Of a stretch of 54,120 bases of DNA, positions 33,227 through 43,356 are shown piece after piece (positions within the stretch are counted from its first letter, which is position 1; every line of letters begins with the position of its first letter). The position numbers and the translations under genes were made by a program. Source of the stretch: Zobellella denitrificans. Its GTDB lineage: Bacteria; Pseudomonadota; Gammaproteobacteria; Enterobacterales; Aeromonadaceae. The DNA lies in the NCBI RefSeq assembly GCF_002237365.1, contig NZ_NMUO01000014.1, positions 1 through 54,120 on the forward strand. The letters are read 5' to 3'. Under the pieces are notes generated by a model, which saw nothing but the letters and a program-made list of their open reading frames with translations, did not search any database and was not told the origin of the DNA.

Positions 33227-33462
33227 GATGTTACTCGGCTAAAGTCGATAAGGTCGGCGGCGGTAAAGGGCCAGTCCAGCTCGGCGCCGTCGGCGCGGCG
33301 CAGCACCGGGATGCGCACCGCGTAGGCGGCAAGCCAGCGCTCGTCGTCGATGATGTCCTTGATGTCGGTGTCGGCGGCCAGCCCGGTCTGCTCCAACAGC
33401 CGCCAGGCCTGCTCGCACAGGTGGCAGCCGTCGGTGGAAAACAGCGTCATCCGGTCACTCAT
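33223..33462 (-). CDS. Glutaredoxin-family (DUF836-like) small redox protein
   Basis: A 79-aa thioredoxin-fold protein with the active motif CHLC (Cys13, Cys16) near the N terminus and the cis-proline segment RIPVL near residue 51. It is typical of a family found next to rlmL and uup in Aeromonas and Vibrio relatives. It overlaps the rlmL stop by eight bases and the uup start by four, so it is translationally coupled on both sides. Its partner is not known. Confidence 0.85.
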   Translation of the reverse strand: MSDRMTLFSTDGCHLCEQAWRLLEQTGLAADTDIKDIIDDERWLAAYAVRIPVLRRADGAELDWPFTAADLIDFSRVTS

Positions 33463-35563
33463 GGGGTTGGCTCCAGCGGATTTCCCAGCAGTTGTGGATC
33501 TGCGGGTTGCGGGCGAAATCCTTGGGCAGGCTGGCCTTGGTGATGTCTTTCGCCGCCAGTCCCAGCTCGGCCAGGGCCCCGTGATCCAGCTTGAAGTGGC
33601 GCTTGTTGTTGGAAAAGATCAACAGCCCGTCCGGGCGCAGCCGCTTGCTCAGCAGGTGCAGCAGCTCCACATGATCCCGCTGTACATCGAAGCTGTCCTC
33701 CATCCGCTTGGAATTGGAGAAGGTCGGCGGATCGACGAAGATAAGATCGTAATCGGCGCCGGACTGGCTCAGCCAGCCCAGGCAGTCCGCCTGGATAAAC
33801 TGGTGGCGCCGGCCGGTCAGGCCGTTGAGCTGCATGTTGCGCTCGGCCCAGGCCAGGTAGGTGCGGGACATGTCCACCGTGGTGGTGGATTTGGCGCCGC
33901 CCAGGCCGGCGTGCACGGTGGCGGTGCCGGTGTAGGCAAACAGGTTGAGGAAGTCCTTGCCCCGGGCCAGCTCCCCCAGCCGCTTGCGGATGGGCCGGTG
34001 ATCCAGGAACAGGCCGGTGTCCAGGTAGTCGTACAGGTTGACCAGCAGGCGGGCGTTGTGCTCCTGCACCTCCATCCACTGTTCGCGCCGGTCCAGCTTT
34101 TCATACTGCTCGGTGCCCTTCTGCCGGGCGCGCACCTTGAGCACCACCTTGTCGCCGGGCACCCCGGTCACCGCCATGGTGGCCTGCACCAGATCGAAGA
34201 AGCGGGCCCGGGCCTTGTGTTCGGGGATGCTCTTGGGCGCCGCGTATTCCTGGATCACCAGGTGATCCCGGTAGCGGTCGATGGCGGCGTTGTACTCGGG
34301 CAGATCCGCGTCGTACAGCCGGTAGCAGTCGATCTGCTCGGCCCTGGCCCACTTTTCCAGCGCCTTGAGGTTCTTGGCCAGGCGGTTGGCGAAATCCTCC
34401 GCCAGCGGGCGGGCGGCCCTGGCATCCTCGGCGATGCGGTAGTTGCGCAGCTCGCAGGCCAGGGCGCCGTTGAACAGCTTGTAGCTTTTCTCGGGCCGCA
34501 GCCGCAGGCAGCTGAGCAGCTCCGGGGAGCTGGAGATCAGGCTCACATGCCAGCCCTTGAACTGATCCCGCAGCTTGTCGCCCAGGGCCTGGTGCAGACC
34601 GAGCAGGGAAGGAAACTCGCTCAGGCGCTCGCCGTAGGGCGGGTTGGAAATCAGCCAGCCGGGCTGTTCGGCGGGATTGGTGAGGGCATCGACGCTGCCC
34701 TGCTCGAAACGCACCAGCGCCGCGACCCCGGCCGCCTCGGCGTTGTCCCGGGCGAAGCCCAGCACCCGCTTGTCCTGATCGAAACCGAACAGCACCGGCT
34801 CGGCCTGCTTGAGGCCGCGGGTGGCACGCACCGTGGCTTCGGCCTTGACCTGCTGCCACAGGGCATCATCGTGACCGGACCAGGCCATAAAGCCGAACCG
34901 TGGGCGCAGCAGGCCGGGGGCCTGATCGGCGGCCATCAGCGCCGCTTCTATTAATAGTGTGCCCGAGCCGCACATGGGATCGACCAGGGGGGCGCGTTTG
35001 TCCCAGCCGCTGCGCAGCAGTATGGCGGCGGCCAGGTTTTCCTTGAGCGGCGCCTCCCCCGCCTGCTGGCGGTAGCCGCGCTGGTGCAGGGCCGGGCCGG
35101 ACAGATCCAGGGTGATGCTGAGCTGGTTGCGCTTGAGGTGAGCGAGGATGCGGATGTCGGGCGCCCGCTTGTCCACGCTCGGCCGCTCGCCCCGGCGCTT
35201 GCTCAGACGGTCGACGATGGCGTCCTTGATCTTGAGGGCGCCGTACTGGGTGTTGGTGATGGCGTTGTTGCCGCCGGAAAAGTCCACCGCGAAGGTCTGG
35301 CCCTCCTGGATATGCCGCTCCCACTCGATGTTGGCCGCCCCCAGGTAGAGATCCATGTCGTCGCGCATGGTGAAGTCGGCCAGCTGCAGCATGATGCGCG
35401 AGGCCAGCCGCGACCACAGGCAGGCGCGGTAGGCGGTTTCCAGGCTGCCCCGGAAGGCCACGCCGGCCACGGTCTCCTGGAGCTCGCTGGCACCCAGCTG
35501 TTGCAGTTCATCGGTGAGTAGGGATTCCAGCCCCTTGGGGCAGGTAGCAAAAAACGGCAGCAT
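33455..35563 (-). CDS. rlmL: 23S rRNA m2G2445 / m7G2069 methyltransferase RlmKL
   Basis: A 702-aa fused methyltransferase. The N-terminal THUMP domain (about 45-155) and first Rossmann domain (NPPYGERL near 310) form RlmL, which makes m2G2445; the C-terminal domain (SAM motif around LNLFAYTGTATVHA near 540, VDPPTFSNSK near 615) forms RlmK, which makes m7G2069. The start MLPFFATCPKGLE at 35563 matches the family; codons upstream do not. First gene of the rlmL - grx - uup operon. Confidence 0.96.
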   Translation of the reverse strand: MLPFFATCPKGLESLLTDELQQLGASELQETVAGVAFRGSLETAYRACLWSRLASRIMLQLADFTMRDDMDLYLGAANIEWERHIQEGQTFAVDFSGGNNAITNTQYGALKIKDAIVDRLSKRRGERPSVDKRAPDIRILAHLKRNQLSITLDLSGPALHQRGYRQQAGEAPLKENLAAAILLRSGWDKRAPLVDPMCGSGTLLIEAALMAADQAPGLLRPRFGFMAWSGHDDALWQQVKAEATVRATRGLKQAEPVLFGFDQDKRVLGFARDNAEAAGVAALVRFEQGSVDALTNPAEQPGWLISNPPYGERLSEFPSLLGLHQALGDKLRDQFKGWHVSLISSSPELLSCLRLRPEKSYKLFNGALACELRNYRIAEDARAARPLAEDFANRLAKNLKALEKWARAEQIDCYRLYDADLPEYNAAIDRYRDHLVIQEYAAPKSIPEHKARARFFDLVQATMAVTGVPGDKVVLKVRARQKGTEQYEKLDRREQWMEVQEHNARLLVNLYDYLDTGLFLDHRPIRKRLGELARGKDFLNLFAYTGTATVHAGLGGAKSTTTVDMSRTYLAWAERNMQLNGLTGRRHQFIQADCLGWLSQSGADYDLIFVDPPTFSNSKRMEDSFDVQRDHVELLHLLSKRLRPDGLLIFSNNKRHFKLDHGALAELGLAAKDITKASLPKDFARNPQIHNCWEIRWSQPHE

Positions 35564-35701
35564 AGTCAGGCTTGTCTGATAAAAGAAGGCGGTATTATAC
35601 CTGAAACGGCCCGGGGGCTGTAAAAATTGCCGCCGCCCTGCGCGGAAGATAGGCATATAGCGGTATTATTGCGCAACCGGAATAAACTTCTGGCAAAGTC
35701 C

Positions 35702-35730
35702 TTGCGTTCAGTGATGGGGATCACTAGTAT
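35702..35730 (+). promoter_or_regulatory. Promoter of the initiator tRNA array
   Basis: TTGCGT (35702-35707) and TAGTAT (35725-35730) are separated by exactly 17 bases and lie 14 bases before the first tRNA. The bases between the -10 box and the tRNA (ACGCAGCC) are GC-rich, a discriminator of the kind seen in stringently controlled stable-RNA promoters. Confidence 0.7.
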
Positions 35731-35744
35731 ACGCAGCCTGAGGA

Positions 35745-35821
<77 letters not shown>

Positions 35822-35865
35822 GTTCTCGGAAAGGCAATACAAGGTTTACCTTATCAAGGTTCAGG

Positions 35866-35942
<77 letters not shown>

Positions 35943-35993
35943 ACCTGATAACAGACAACCTGACAAGCACGCTGTAAGACGTTAAGTACCGGA

Positions 35994-36070
<77 letters not shown>

Positions 36071-36120
36071 ACTTGACGCACAACAGCCTGAAAGCACACT
36101 GCAAGACGTTAAATACCGGA

Positions 36121-36197
<77 letters not shown>

Positions 36198-36214
36198 ATT
36201 TTTCCGGTTTTCCC

Positions 36215-36751
36215 CTACCCTACCCTGCGAAGTTCTTCTTCCTGCTCGATTTCCTCGAGGCTTATCAACCTGTCGTTCATTACCTTGATGGCGCCGAAGG
36301 TCGGCAACTGCTTGCTGTCGTTCAGGGCGGTCGGCACCGACAGGGAGACACAGACCGACGCCGAGGCCGAGGTTTCCACCACCATCAGGGTCAGCCGTTC
36401 ACCCGCCACAGCCAGGCCGATCAGCTCGCCCAGCTCGGGCTGGTGATAATCCGCCTGTTGCGTGAAAAACCAGCTCTGGGGCATCAATGGCTTGTAGAAA
36501 CGGGCCACCGCCACGGCATTGAGGGCCGCCTGCACCCGCTGCGCCGGCGCATGGATACCGCCCAGCTTGTCGAGAAAGGTATAATAAAGGCCGGTGTCTT
36601 CCACCGAAAAGCACTGGCTCATGCCCTCGGCACAGACCAGCTGTTTATGCAGGTAAGGAGTGGCGAACAGCATCTCCTCCCCTAAATCCAGCATCAGGCG
36701 CCGCTCATCTCCGAGAAACCAGCGCCAGCTGTCGTTTGGTTTTAGCAGCAT
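36215..36751 (-). CDS. zapC: Cell division protein ZapC
   Basis: A 178-aa cytoplasmic protein starting MLLKPNDSWRWFLGDERRLM, matching the ZapC opening (MRIKPDDNWRWY in E. coli), with the conserved IKVMNDRL near the end. ZapC binds FtsZ and promotes bundling of Z-ring filaments. The ATG at 36751 has AAGGTG upstream; the longer frame (to 36796) is not family-like. It lies beside pyrD as in E. coli. Confidence 0.88.
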   Translation of the reverse strand: MLLKPNDSWRWFLGDERRLMLDLGEEMLFATPYLHKQLVCAEGMSQCFSVEDTGLYYTFLDKLGGIHAPAQRVQAALNAVAVARFYKPLMPQSWFFTQQADYHQPELGELIGLAVAGERLTLMVVETSASASVCVSLSVPTALNDSKQLPTFGAIKVMNDRLISLEEIEQEEELRRVG

Positions 36752-36862
36752 CCGGATCACACCTTGTGAATAAAAGAAAAGTCTCGTCCCCAACACCTTA
36801 ATATATATTGTATTTCATGGTAGGGAGCAAACTTTCATCGATATGACGCATTTGCACCCATT

Positions 36863-36884
36863 TTTATCCGGGAGCCGGCAAGCC
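36863..36884. repeat. Dispersed repeat copy between zapC and pyrD
   Basis: TTTATCCGGGAGC then GGCAAGCC, matching the copy upstream of yebG at 51325-51348 except for two or three spacer bases. Here the partner arm of the hairpin is not conserved. Confidence 0.45.
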
Positions 36885-36916
36885 TTCCCTGGCCGCCGTC
36901 CATTTCCGTCCGTGCT

Positions 36917-37924
36917 TTAAAGATGCCTGGCCAGGGTCTGGATCAAGCCCGGGCCGTGATAAATAAAACCGGAATAAATCTGCACCAGGCTGGCGCCGGC
37001 GGCCATTTTTTCGCGGGCCGCGGTGAGGGAGTCGATTCCCCCTACCCCGATAATGGGCAGACGGCCGTCGAGGCGGCGGGCCAGCTCGGCGATCACCTCG
37101 GTGCTCTTGCCCTGTACCGGCCGGCCGCTCAGGCCGCCGGCCTCGTAGGCGTGGGGAAGATCGAAGATCAAGGAACGATCCAGGGTGGTATTGGTGGCGA
37201 TGACGCCGTCTATTTCAAAGCGCACCAGGCTGTCGGCGATCTGCTCAATTTCCTCGCTGGTCAAATCCGGCGCTATTTTCACCACCAGGGGCACGTATTT
37301 GCCATGGCGCTCGGCCAATTCCTTCTGCTTTTGCTTGAGGGCAGACAATAAATCGTCGAGTGCCTCGCCATATTGCAGGGAGCGCAGATCCGGGGTATTG
37401 GGCGAGGAAATATTGACGGTGATATAGCCCGCATGGGGATAGGATTTTTCCATGCAGATCAGGTAATCGTCCTTGCCGTGCTCGATGGGGGTGTCCTTGT
37501 TCTTGCCGATATTGATGCCGAGCACGCCCTGATAACGGGAGCGCTTCACGTTTTCAATCAGATAATCGATACCCTGGTTGTTGAACCCCATGCGATTGAT
37601 GATGCCCTCCGCCGGCTTCACCCGGAACAGCCGCGGCTTCTCGTTGCCCTCCTGGGGGCGCGGAGTCACGGTGCCCACCTCGATAAAGCCGAAGCCCATG
37701 GCGGCGAAGGCGTCGATGCAGTCCCCGTTCTTGTCGAGCCCGGCCGCCAGTCCCACCGGGTTGGTGAAGGTCAGCCCCATCAGTTGCACCGGGTTCTGGA
37801 TCAGCGGCCGGCGGTACAGGGCCGCCAGGGGGCTGTGCTGGGTCTTGGCCAGACCCTTGATGGTCAGCTCGTGGGCGTGCTCGGGGTCACATTGAAAAAG
37901 CAGGGATTTAGCCAGTGAATACAC
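36917..37924 (-). CDS. pyrD: Dihydroorotate dehydrogenase (quinone), class 2
   Basis: A 335-aa FMN enzyme of pyrimidine synthesis that oxidises dihydroorotate to orotate and reduces membrane quinone. The N-terminal helix pair ([20 protein letters not shown]) is the membrane/quinone part of class 2. [11 protein letters not shown] around 171-181 supplies the catalytic serine, and GVGGIDS near 285 is the FMN phosphate loop. It starts with GTG behind AGGAAAA. Region 36752-36916 between it and zapC holds only a dispersed repeat copy at 36863. Confidence 0.97.
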   Translation of the reverse strand: MYSLAKSLLFQCDPEHAHELTIKGLAKTQHSPLAALYRRPLIQNPVQLMGLTFTNPVGLAAGLDKNGDCIDAFAAMGFGFIEVGTVTPRPQEGNEKPRLFRVKPAEGIINRMGFNNQGIDYLIENVKRSRYQGVLGINIGKNKDTPIEHGKDDYLICMEKSYPHAGYITVNISSPNTPDLRSLQYGEALDDLLSALKQKQKELAERHGKYVPLVVKIAPDLTSEEIEQIADSLVRFEIDGVIATNTTLDRSLIFDLPHAYEAGGLSGRPVQGKSTEVIAELARRLDGRLPIIGVGGIDSLTAAREKMAAGASLVQIYSGFIYHGPGLIQTLARHL

Positions 37925-37940
37925 GTTGTTTTCCTCATAA

Positions 37941-37968
37941 AAAAGCCCCGGTCATGGCCGGGGCTTTT
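37941..37968 (-). terminator. Intrinsic terminator after gdhB
   Basis: An 11-bp perfect stem (AAAAGCCCCGG / CCGGGGCTTTT) with a six-base loop, followed on the minus strand by more T. It ends the long glutamate dehydrogenase transcript immediately upstream of the pyrD start. Confidence 0.9.
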
Positions 37969-37981
37969 GCGTTTTACACCG

Positions 37982-40900
37982 TCAGACGGCGTTCATGCAG
38001 TTGAGATGGAGCAGGTTCAGCTCGCGCAGGGCGACCGAGAACTTGGCGAATTCGTGAGCGCCGGAGGTCTTGAAGTCGGCCAGCAGGTGTCGCCAGCGAT
38101 TGAGCAACTGCTCATGCTCATTAAGCCACTGGTCGAGCATACTAGCGCATTCGCCCTGGGCTTTACAGTTTTTCAGCACCACCGAGGTGAGGCTGCGCTG
38201 CTGGTAGTCCAGATCCTCGCGGAAGGCGGCCCGGGCCAGAGCCTGCCAGTGGTTGCCCACCGCCTGCTGGTTGATCTGATCCAGGAACCAGTGCAGCTCC
38301 AGCTCGGCGCCGAGGTGGAAATACAGCTCGGCCACCACCCGGATGTCCCGTTCCTGTTCGGCCGCTACCTGGGCCAGATCCAGGGCGGAGAACAGGCTGC
38401 TCATGTGGGAGACCCGCCGCGCCACCGAGGGGGGAACCCCCTGTGCTTCCAGGCGGGCCACGGCGGCCTGGTGCTCGGTCACTTCCGCGTCCACCATCAC
38501 CTCGTAGAGGTGCTCGGCCAGGGTGTCGTAGGCCGGTTTGAACTGGGCGATGGTTTCCTCGATGCCCAGGTTGCGGTTGCGGCTGCGCAGGAACCAGCGG
38601 GTGGCCCGGCGGACCATGCGCCGTACCTGGTAGAACATCTCGAGCTGGGTCTCGGCCGCCACCTGGTTGTCGAGGGCCTCGATGTCGCGCAGCAGGGCAT
38701 TCATGCCGAACACTTCCCGGGCGATCAGGAAGCTGACGGCGATGTCGCTCATGCTGGCGCCGGTCTCGTCCTGCATGCGGTTGGCGAAGTTGAAGCCCAT
38801 GTCGTTGACCATGATGTTGGCCAGGCGGGTGGCGATGATCTCGCCCCGCAGCGGGTGCTCCATCAGCGCCTCGCCGAAGCGTTCCACCAGCTGGGCCGGC
38901 ATGCTGGCGGGCAGCAGGCGGGCGACATAGGCGTTGTCGGTCAGCTCGGGCACGTTGAGCAGCTCTTTCAGCACCATTTTGCCGTAGGCCACCAGTATCG
39001 CCAGCTCGGGCCGGGTCAGGCCACGCCCCGCGGCCATGCGCTCGGCCAGCTCTTCGTCGCTCGGCAGGTACTCGAGATTGCGATCGAGTTTGCCTTCCCG
39101 CTCCAGCCATTGCATAAAGCGCTGGTGCTCCTTGAGCGGACTCGCACCGCGGTGCTGGGTGATGGAAATGGTCTGGGACTGGCGATAGGCGTTGGTCAGC
39201 ACGATCTCGGCCACGTCCTGGGTCATGTCGTACAACATCTGATCCCGGTGCTTCTTGGTCAGTTCACCCTTGTCGACCAGGGCGTTGAGCAGGATCTTGA
39301 TGTTGACCTCGTTGTCGGAGCAGTCCACCCCGCCCACGTTGTCGGTGAAATCGGTGTTGATGCGGCCGCCATGGCCGGCGTATTCGACCCGGCCCAGCTG
39401 GGTGCAGCCCAGGTTGCCGCCCTCGCCCACTATCCTGGCGCGCACATCCTCGCCATTGACCCGCACCGCGTCGTTGGCGCGATCGCCCACGTCGGCGTCG
39501 GTCTCCCGGCGGGACTTGATGTAGGTGCCGATGCCGCCGTTCCACAGCAGATCCACCTCGGCCATCAGCAAATGACGGATCACCTCGGTCGGGGTCAGGC
39601 TGGCCTTCTGGGTACCCAGCAGCTTCTTCATCTGGGGACTGAGCTTGATGGACTTGGCCGAGCGCAGGAAGATGCCGCCGCCCTCGGAGATCAGGCTGCG
39701 ATCGTAGTCATCCCAGCTTGAGCCGGGCAGCTGGAACAGCCGCTCCCGCTCCTTGAAGGTCGCCGCCGCCTCCGGCTCGGGATCGATAAAGATGTGCATA
39801 TGGTTGAAGGCGCCCACCAGGCGGGTATGGGGCGACAGCAGCATGCCGTTGCCGAACACGTCCCCGGCCATGTCGCCGACCCCGACACAGGTGAAGTCGG
39901 TCTGCTGGCAGTCGATGCCGAGCTCGCGGAAGTGGCGCTTGACCGATTCCCAGGCGCCGCGGGCGGTGATGCCCATCTTCTTGTGGTCGTAACCGACCGA
40001 GCCGCCGGAAGCGAAGGCATCGCCCAGCCAGTGGCCGTACTCGGCACTGATTTCGTTGGCGATGTCGGAGAAGGTGGCGGTGCCCTTGTCGGCGGCCACT
40101 ACCAGGTAGTAGTCGTCCTCGTCGTGACGCACCACGTTTTTGGGCGGGATCACCTCACCCTGGACGATGTTGTCGGTCACGTCGAGCAGGCCGCGGATAA
40201 ACAGGCGGTAGCAGTTCTGGCCTTCCTTGAGGAAGGCGGCGCGATCGCCCACCGGCAGCTGCTTGCACACGAAGCCGCCCTTGGCGCCCACCGGTACGAT
40301 AACGGTGTTCTTCACCTGCTGGGCCTTGACCAGGCCGAGCACCTCGGTACGGAAGTCTTCCCGGCGATCGGACCAGCGCAGGCCGCCCCGGGCGACCTTG
40401 CCCCAGCGCAGGTGCACCCCTTCCACCCGCGGCGAGTACACGAAGATCTCGAACTTGGGCAGTGGCAGCGGCATCTCGCTGATCAGCTCCGGCGCCATCT
40501 TGAAGGAGATGTAGGGCTTGTCGCGGCCGTCGGCGGCCGGCTGGTAGAAGTTGGTGCGCAGGGTGGCTTCGATCATCTCCATGTAACGGCGGATGATGCG
40601 GTCGTCGTCCAGGTTGGCGACCTTGTCCAGCTCGTCGATCAGCTGCTGGTGCAGCTTCTGGATCTGCTTGGGATCCTGCTTGAGCCTGGGCGACAGCCGG
40701 CGCTGGAACAGGGTGAACAGCAGCCCGGCCAGTTCCGGATAGCGGGACAGGGTCTCCTCGATATAGCTCTGGCTGAAGCTGACGCCGGTCTGGCGCATGT
40801 ACTTGGCATAGGCGCGCAGCACGCTGACTTCCCGGCCGGACAGGCCGGCGGCCAGCACCAGGCGGTTGAAGCCGTCGCTTTCCAGCTCGTTGGCCCAAAC

Positions 40901-42817
40901 CTGGGCGAAGGCTTTCTGGAAGCGCTCCTGGCTGGCATCCAGATCGAGCGGGGCGCCGGTGTAGAACATGGAGAAATCGAGGATCCAGAAGGTCTCGCCG
41001 GCACAGTCGATTTCATAGGGGGTTTCGCCGATGACCCGCAGCCCCATGTTTTCCAGCATGGGCAGTACGTCGGACAGGTGGATGGGCTCGGCCCTGTGGT
41101 AGAGCTTGAGCCGAACCCGGTTGGAATCGCGTTCTTCTTCCTGGGCCCGGTAGAACAGCATGCCGAGCTTGTCATCGTCGCTCAGCGCTTCCAGTTTCTC
41201 GATGTCGGCCACCGCCGAGCCCGGCAGCACCTCTTCGGTATAGGCGCGGGGGAAAGCGTTGCGATACTTGTTCTTCAGCCGGTTGCCCTCGGCTTCACCG
41301 AAACTGGTGGACAGGGACTGCTCCAGTTTGTCTTCCCAACTGCGGGCCGCTTCAATCAGGTTTGCCTGGATCTCGTTCACATCAATGTCCATAGAGTTGT
41401 TCTGCACCCGGATCAGGTAGTGGGTGCGGGCCAGTACGCCTTCGGAGAAATAGGTGGTGAATTCCACCTCCTCGGTGGAACCGAAATAGCGCTGGAAGAT
41501 ACGCTGGGTCTTTTCCCGCAGGGCGGTGTTGTAACGCTCCTTGGTGACGTACACCATGCAGGAGAAGAAGCGGCCGAACAGATCCCGGCGCACGAACAGC
41601 CGGGTCATGTCCCGCTCCTGCATGCCGAGCACGCCCATGCCGATGTCGAGCAGTTCCTTCTCGGTGGCCTGGATCAGCTCGTCGCGGGGATAGGTTTCCA
41701 GGATGTTGAGCAGCGCCTTGTAGGCATGGGAGCCGCGCTCCAGGCCGGAGGCGTCGATGATGCGCTTGAGCTTGGCGCCGATCAGCGGGATCTGCATGGC
41801 ACTGGTGTTGTAGATGCTGGAGGCGTAGAGGCCGATAAAGCGATCCTCGCCGACGACATTGCCCTTGGCATCGAAGCGCTTGACGCCGATATAGTCGATA
41901 TAGGCGGGCCGGTGCACCCGGGACTTGTGGTTGGTCTTGGTCAGGACCAGAATGTCCTTGCTGAGCGCGGCTTCGCGGGCGGTCGCGGTCAGGCTGCTGA
42001 GCTTGAGGCCGTCGCTGTGCAGGGCCTTGCGCATCAGCCCCAGGCCGGACTCGGGCTCGGGGAGCAGCTCGTAGTCACCCTCGATGGCGGACACGTTGTA
42101 GCGGCGATAGCCCATCAGGGTGAAGTTGTGATCCGCCACCCAGTTCAGGAAAGCCAGGGTCTCCTTGAGGTCATCCGGATCCGTGCCCTTGGCCTGCTTG
42201 GGCAGCGCCTTGATGATGTCGTTGAGCCGGTCGACCATGGGTTGCCAGTCTCCCACCGCCAATGCCACTTCCTCCACCACCGACAACAGCTCGTCGCGCA
42301 GCCGCTCCCGGGCCTCGGCCTCGGGCTGGCGATCGATCTCGATCAGGAAGGCGGTTTCCACCCGGTTCTGCTGATCCTGCTCCCGGCGGCCGAGGATCCG
42401 CTGCAACTTGCCCTGCTCGTCGCGGACAAGGTGCATCGGCTGGTGCAGCATCAGGTGCGAGGTGATGCCGAGGCGGGTCAGCGCCATGCGGATGGAGTCC
42501 ACCAGGAAAGGCGCGTCCTTGATGATCAGTTCGACGATGGTGTGAGGAGACTGCCAGCCATGGCGGGAAAGTTCGGGGTTGTATACCCGCACATAGGGTG
42601 CCTGGTCGGCACGGGTTTCGAAGGCGTTCCACAGGCTGATGGCCGCACCGTAGAGATCGCTGTCGTTGCGATGGTTGAGATCATCGTGAGTCATGCCGCT
42701 GTAAAGCTTGCTGACAAAGGTGTTCACCAGGGGCGCGGTGTGATCGGAAAATTTGTCTTCTACCAATTGATTGACGTTTTCGAGCAAAACGGATGTTGCT
42801 GCGTCTTTGAATGTCAT
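37982..42817 (-). CDS. gdhB: NAD-dependent glutamate dehydrogenase, large 180-kDa type
   Basis: A 1611-aa protein of the large bacterial NAD-GDH class, which deaminates glutamate to 2-oxoglutarate for catabolism. The N-terminal ~700 residues are the ACT-like regulatory part; the catalytic core, about 730-1230, includes RGGLRWSDR and PVGAKGGFV (substrate/lysine region) and the NAD-binding segment with VGVGDMAGDVFGNGML. The C-terminal ~350 residues are helical. Length matches the Pseudomonas and Shewanella enzymes. The ATG at 42817 is preferred, behind GAGGAA; codons upstream are not family-like. Own promoter region of 300 AT-rich bases. Confidence 0.95.
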   Translation of the reverse strand: MTFKDAATSVLLENVNQLVEDKFSDHTAPLVNTFVSKLYSGMTHDDLNHRNDSDLYGAAISLWNAFETRADQAPYVRVYNPELSRHGWQSPHTIVELIIKDAPFLVDSIRMALTRLGITSHLMLHQPMHLVRDEQGKLQRILGRREQDQQNRVETAFLIEIDRQPEAEARERLRDELLSVVEEVALAVGDWQPMVDRLNDIIKALPKQAKGTDPDDLKETLAFLNWVADHNFTLMGYRRYNVSAIEGDYELLPEPESGLGLMRKALHSDGLKLSSLTATAREAALSKDILVLTKTNHKSRVHRPAYIDYIGVKRFDAKGNVVGEDRFIGLYASSIYNTSAMQIPLIGAKLKRIIDASGLERGSHAYKALLNILETYPRDELIQATEKELLDIGMGVLGMQERDMTRLFVRRDLFGRFFSCMVYVTKERYNTALREKTQRIFQRYFGSTEEVEFTTYFSEGVLARTHYLIRVQNNSMDIDVNEIQANLIEAARSWEDKLEQSLSTSFGEAEGNRLKNKYRNAFPRAYTEEVLPGSAVADIEKLEALSDDDKLGMLFYRAQEEERDSNRVRLKLYHRAEPIHLSDVLPMLENMGLRVIGETPYEIDCAGETFWILDFSMFYTGAPLDLDASQERFQKAFAQVWANELESDGFNRLVLAAGLSGREVSVLRAYAKYMRQTGVSFSQSYIEETLSRYPELAGLLFTLFQRRLSPRLKQDPKQIQKLHQQLIDELDKVANLDDDRIIRRYMEMIEATLRTNFYQPAADGRDKPYISFKMAPELISEMPLPLPKFEIFVYSPRVEGVHLRWGKVARGGLRWSDRREDFRTEVLGLVKAQQVKNTVIVPVGAKGGFVCKQLPVGDRAAFLKEGQNCYRLFIRGLLDVTDNIVQGEVIPPKNVVRHDEDDYYLVVAADKGTATFSDIANEISAEYGHWLGDAFASGGSVGYDHKKMGITARGAWESVKRHFRELGIDCQQTDFTCVGVGDMAGDVFGNGMLLSPHTRLVGAFNHMHIFIDPEPEAAATFKERERLFQLPGSSWDDYDRSLISEGGGIFLRSAKSIKLSPQMKKLLGTQKASLTPTEVIRHLLMAEVDLLWNGGIGTYIKSRRETDADVGDRANDAVRVNGEDVRARIVGEGGNLGCTQLGRVEYAGHGGRINTDFTDNVGGVDCSDNEVNIKILLNALVDKGELTKKHRDQMLYDMTQDVAEIVLTNAYRQSQTISITQHRGASPLKEHQRFMQWLEREGKLDRNLEYLPSDEELAERMAAGRGLTRPELAILVAYGKMVLKELLNVPELTDNAYVARLLPASMPAQLVERFGEALMEHPLRGEIIATRLANIMVNDMGFNFANRMQDETGASMSDIAVSFLIAREVFGMNALLRDIEALDNQVAAETQLEMFYQVRRMVRRATRWFLRSRNRNLGIEETIAQFKPAYDTLAEHLYEVMVDAEVTEHQAAVARLEAQGVPPSVARRVSHMSSLFSALDLAQVAAEQERDIRVVAELYFHLGAELELHWFLDQINQQAVGNHWQALARAAFREDLDYQQRSLTSVVLKNCKAQGECASMLDQWLNEHEQLLNRWRHLLADFKTSGAHEFAKFSVALRELNLLHLNCMNAV

Positions 42818-43134
42818 GGCGTAGTGTTCCTCGGGTACAGGCAATAACCATGGGGAGAGTAGCCCCAACGGGACCCGCCCAGTGTAAGCCCGGCCCAGGC
42901 CGAATGCGAGAAATGCAGTGAATTAAGGCCGAAAAATATCGACCAGGTCACTTGTGAGCGGAATATATACAATGGATGAAAATACTTTCACGAAAGAATA
43001 TGCTGAAAGTAAATGAATTGTTTTATTCCGATTTTGAATAATTAAGCGGGCCGCCCGTTAATAAACGAAAACGCCCGATTAAATAAGGAAAAAAGCCCGA
43101 GAAACGGGCTTTTTCTATGCACTTGCGGTGATGA
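42818..43134. other. AT-rich upstream region of gdhB with the DUF2835 terminator
   Basis: No gene is seen in these 317 bases. The half next to gdhB turns from GC-rich to AT-rich (42900-43085), with TTGTATATATT on the minus strand (about 42966-42976) as the best -10 candidate. An inverted pair CTTTC / GAAAG lies near 42987-42998. The other end holds the terminator of the pepN operon. Confidence 0.45.
43090..43114 (-). terminator. Intrinsic terminator of the pepN-DUF2835 operon
   Basis: AAAAAGCCCG (43090-43099) pairs with CGGGCTTTTT (43105-43114) around AGAAA. The U-tract is present on both strands, so it may act in both directions; its position after the DUF2835 stop suits the minus strand. 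Confidence 0.88.
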
Positions 43135-43356
43135 TTATGACAACCGGTTCAACTGCTGCAGTTTATTCTGCCCGTCCAGCTCGATTTCGAAATAACCGTT
43201 CAGGCCGTTGTGGCCGACGAAGCCGCGAAAATGGTGCAGGGGCACCTGCAGCCGCAGCCCCTGTTCGGTATTCACCGACAGGGCCGCGACCCGCCCCTGG
43301 TAATAACGCAGCAACTGCGCCTGGGAAATGGCCAGGCGAAAGCGCAGCCTCTGCAT
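43135..43356 (-). CDS. DUF2835 family small protein
   Basis: A 73-aa basic protein starting MQRLRFRLAISQAQLLRYYQ with the conserved central RLQVPLHHFRGFVGHNGLNG. It belongs to the DUF2835 family, which is limited to marine-type gammaproteobacteria and often follows pepN. The ATG shares one base with the pepN stop (TGATG), so it is coupled to pepN. Mostly beta in character, soluble, and of unknown function. Confidence 0.85.
   Translation of the reverse strand: MQRLRFRLAISQAQLLRYYQGRVAALSVNTEQGLRLQVPLHHFRGFVGHNGLNGYFEIELDGQNKLQQLNRLS

Noticed and set aside
37967-42847. Long open frames on the plus strand opposite the glutamate dehydrogenase gene
   Set aside because: They are GC-rich antisense shadows of gdhB with repetitive, low-complexity translation and no family motif.
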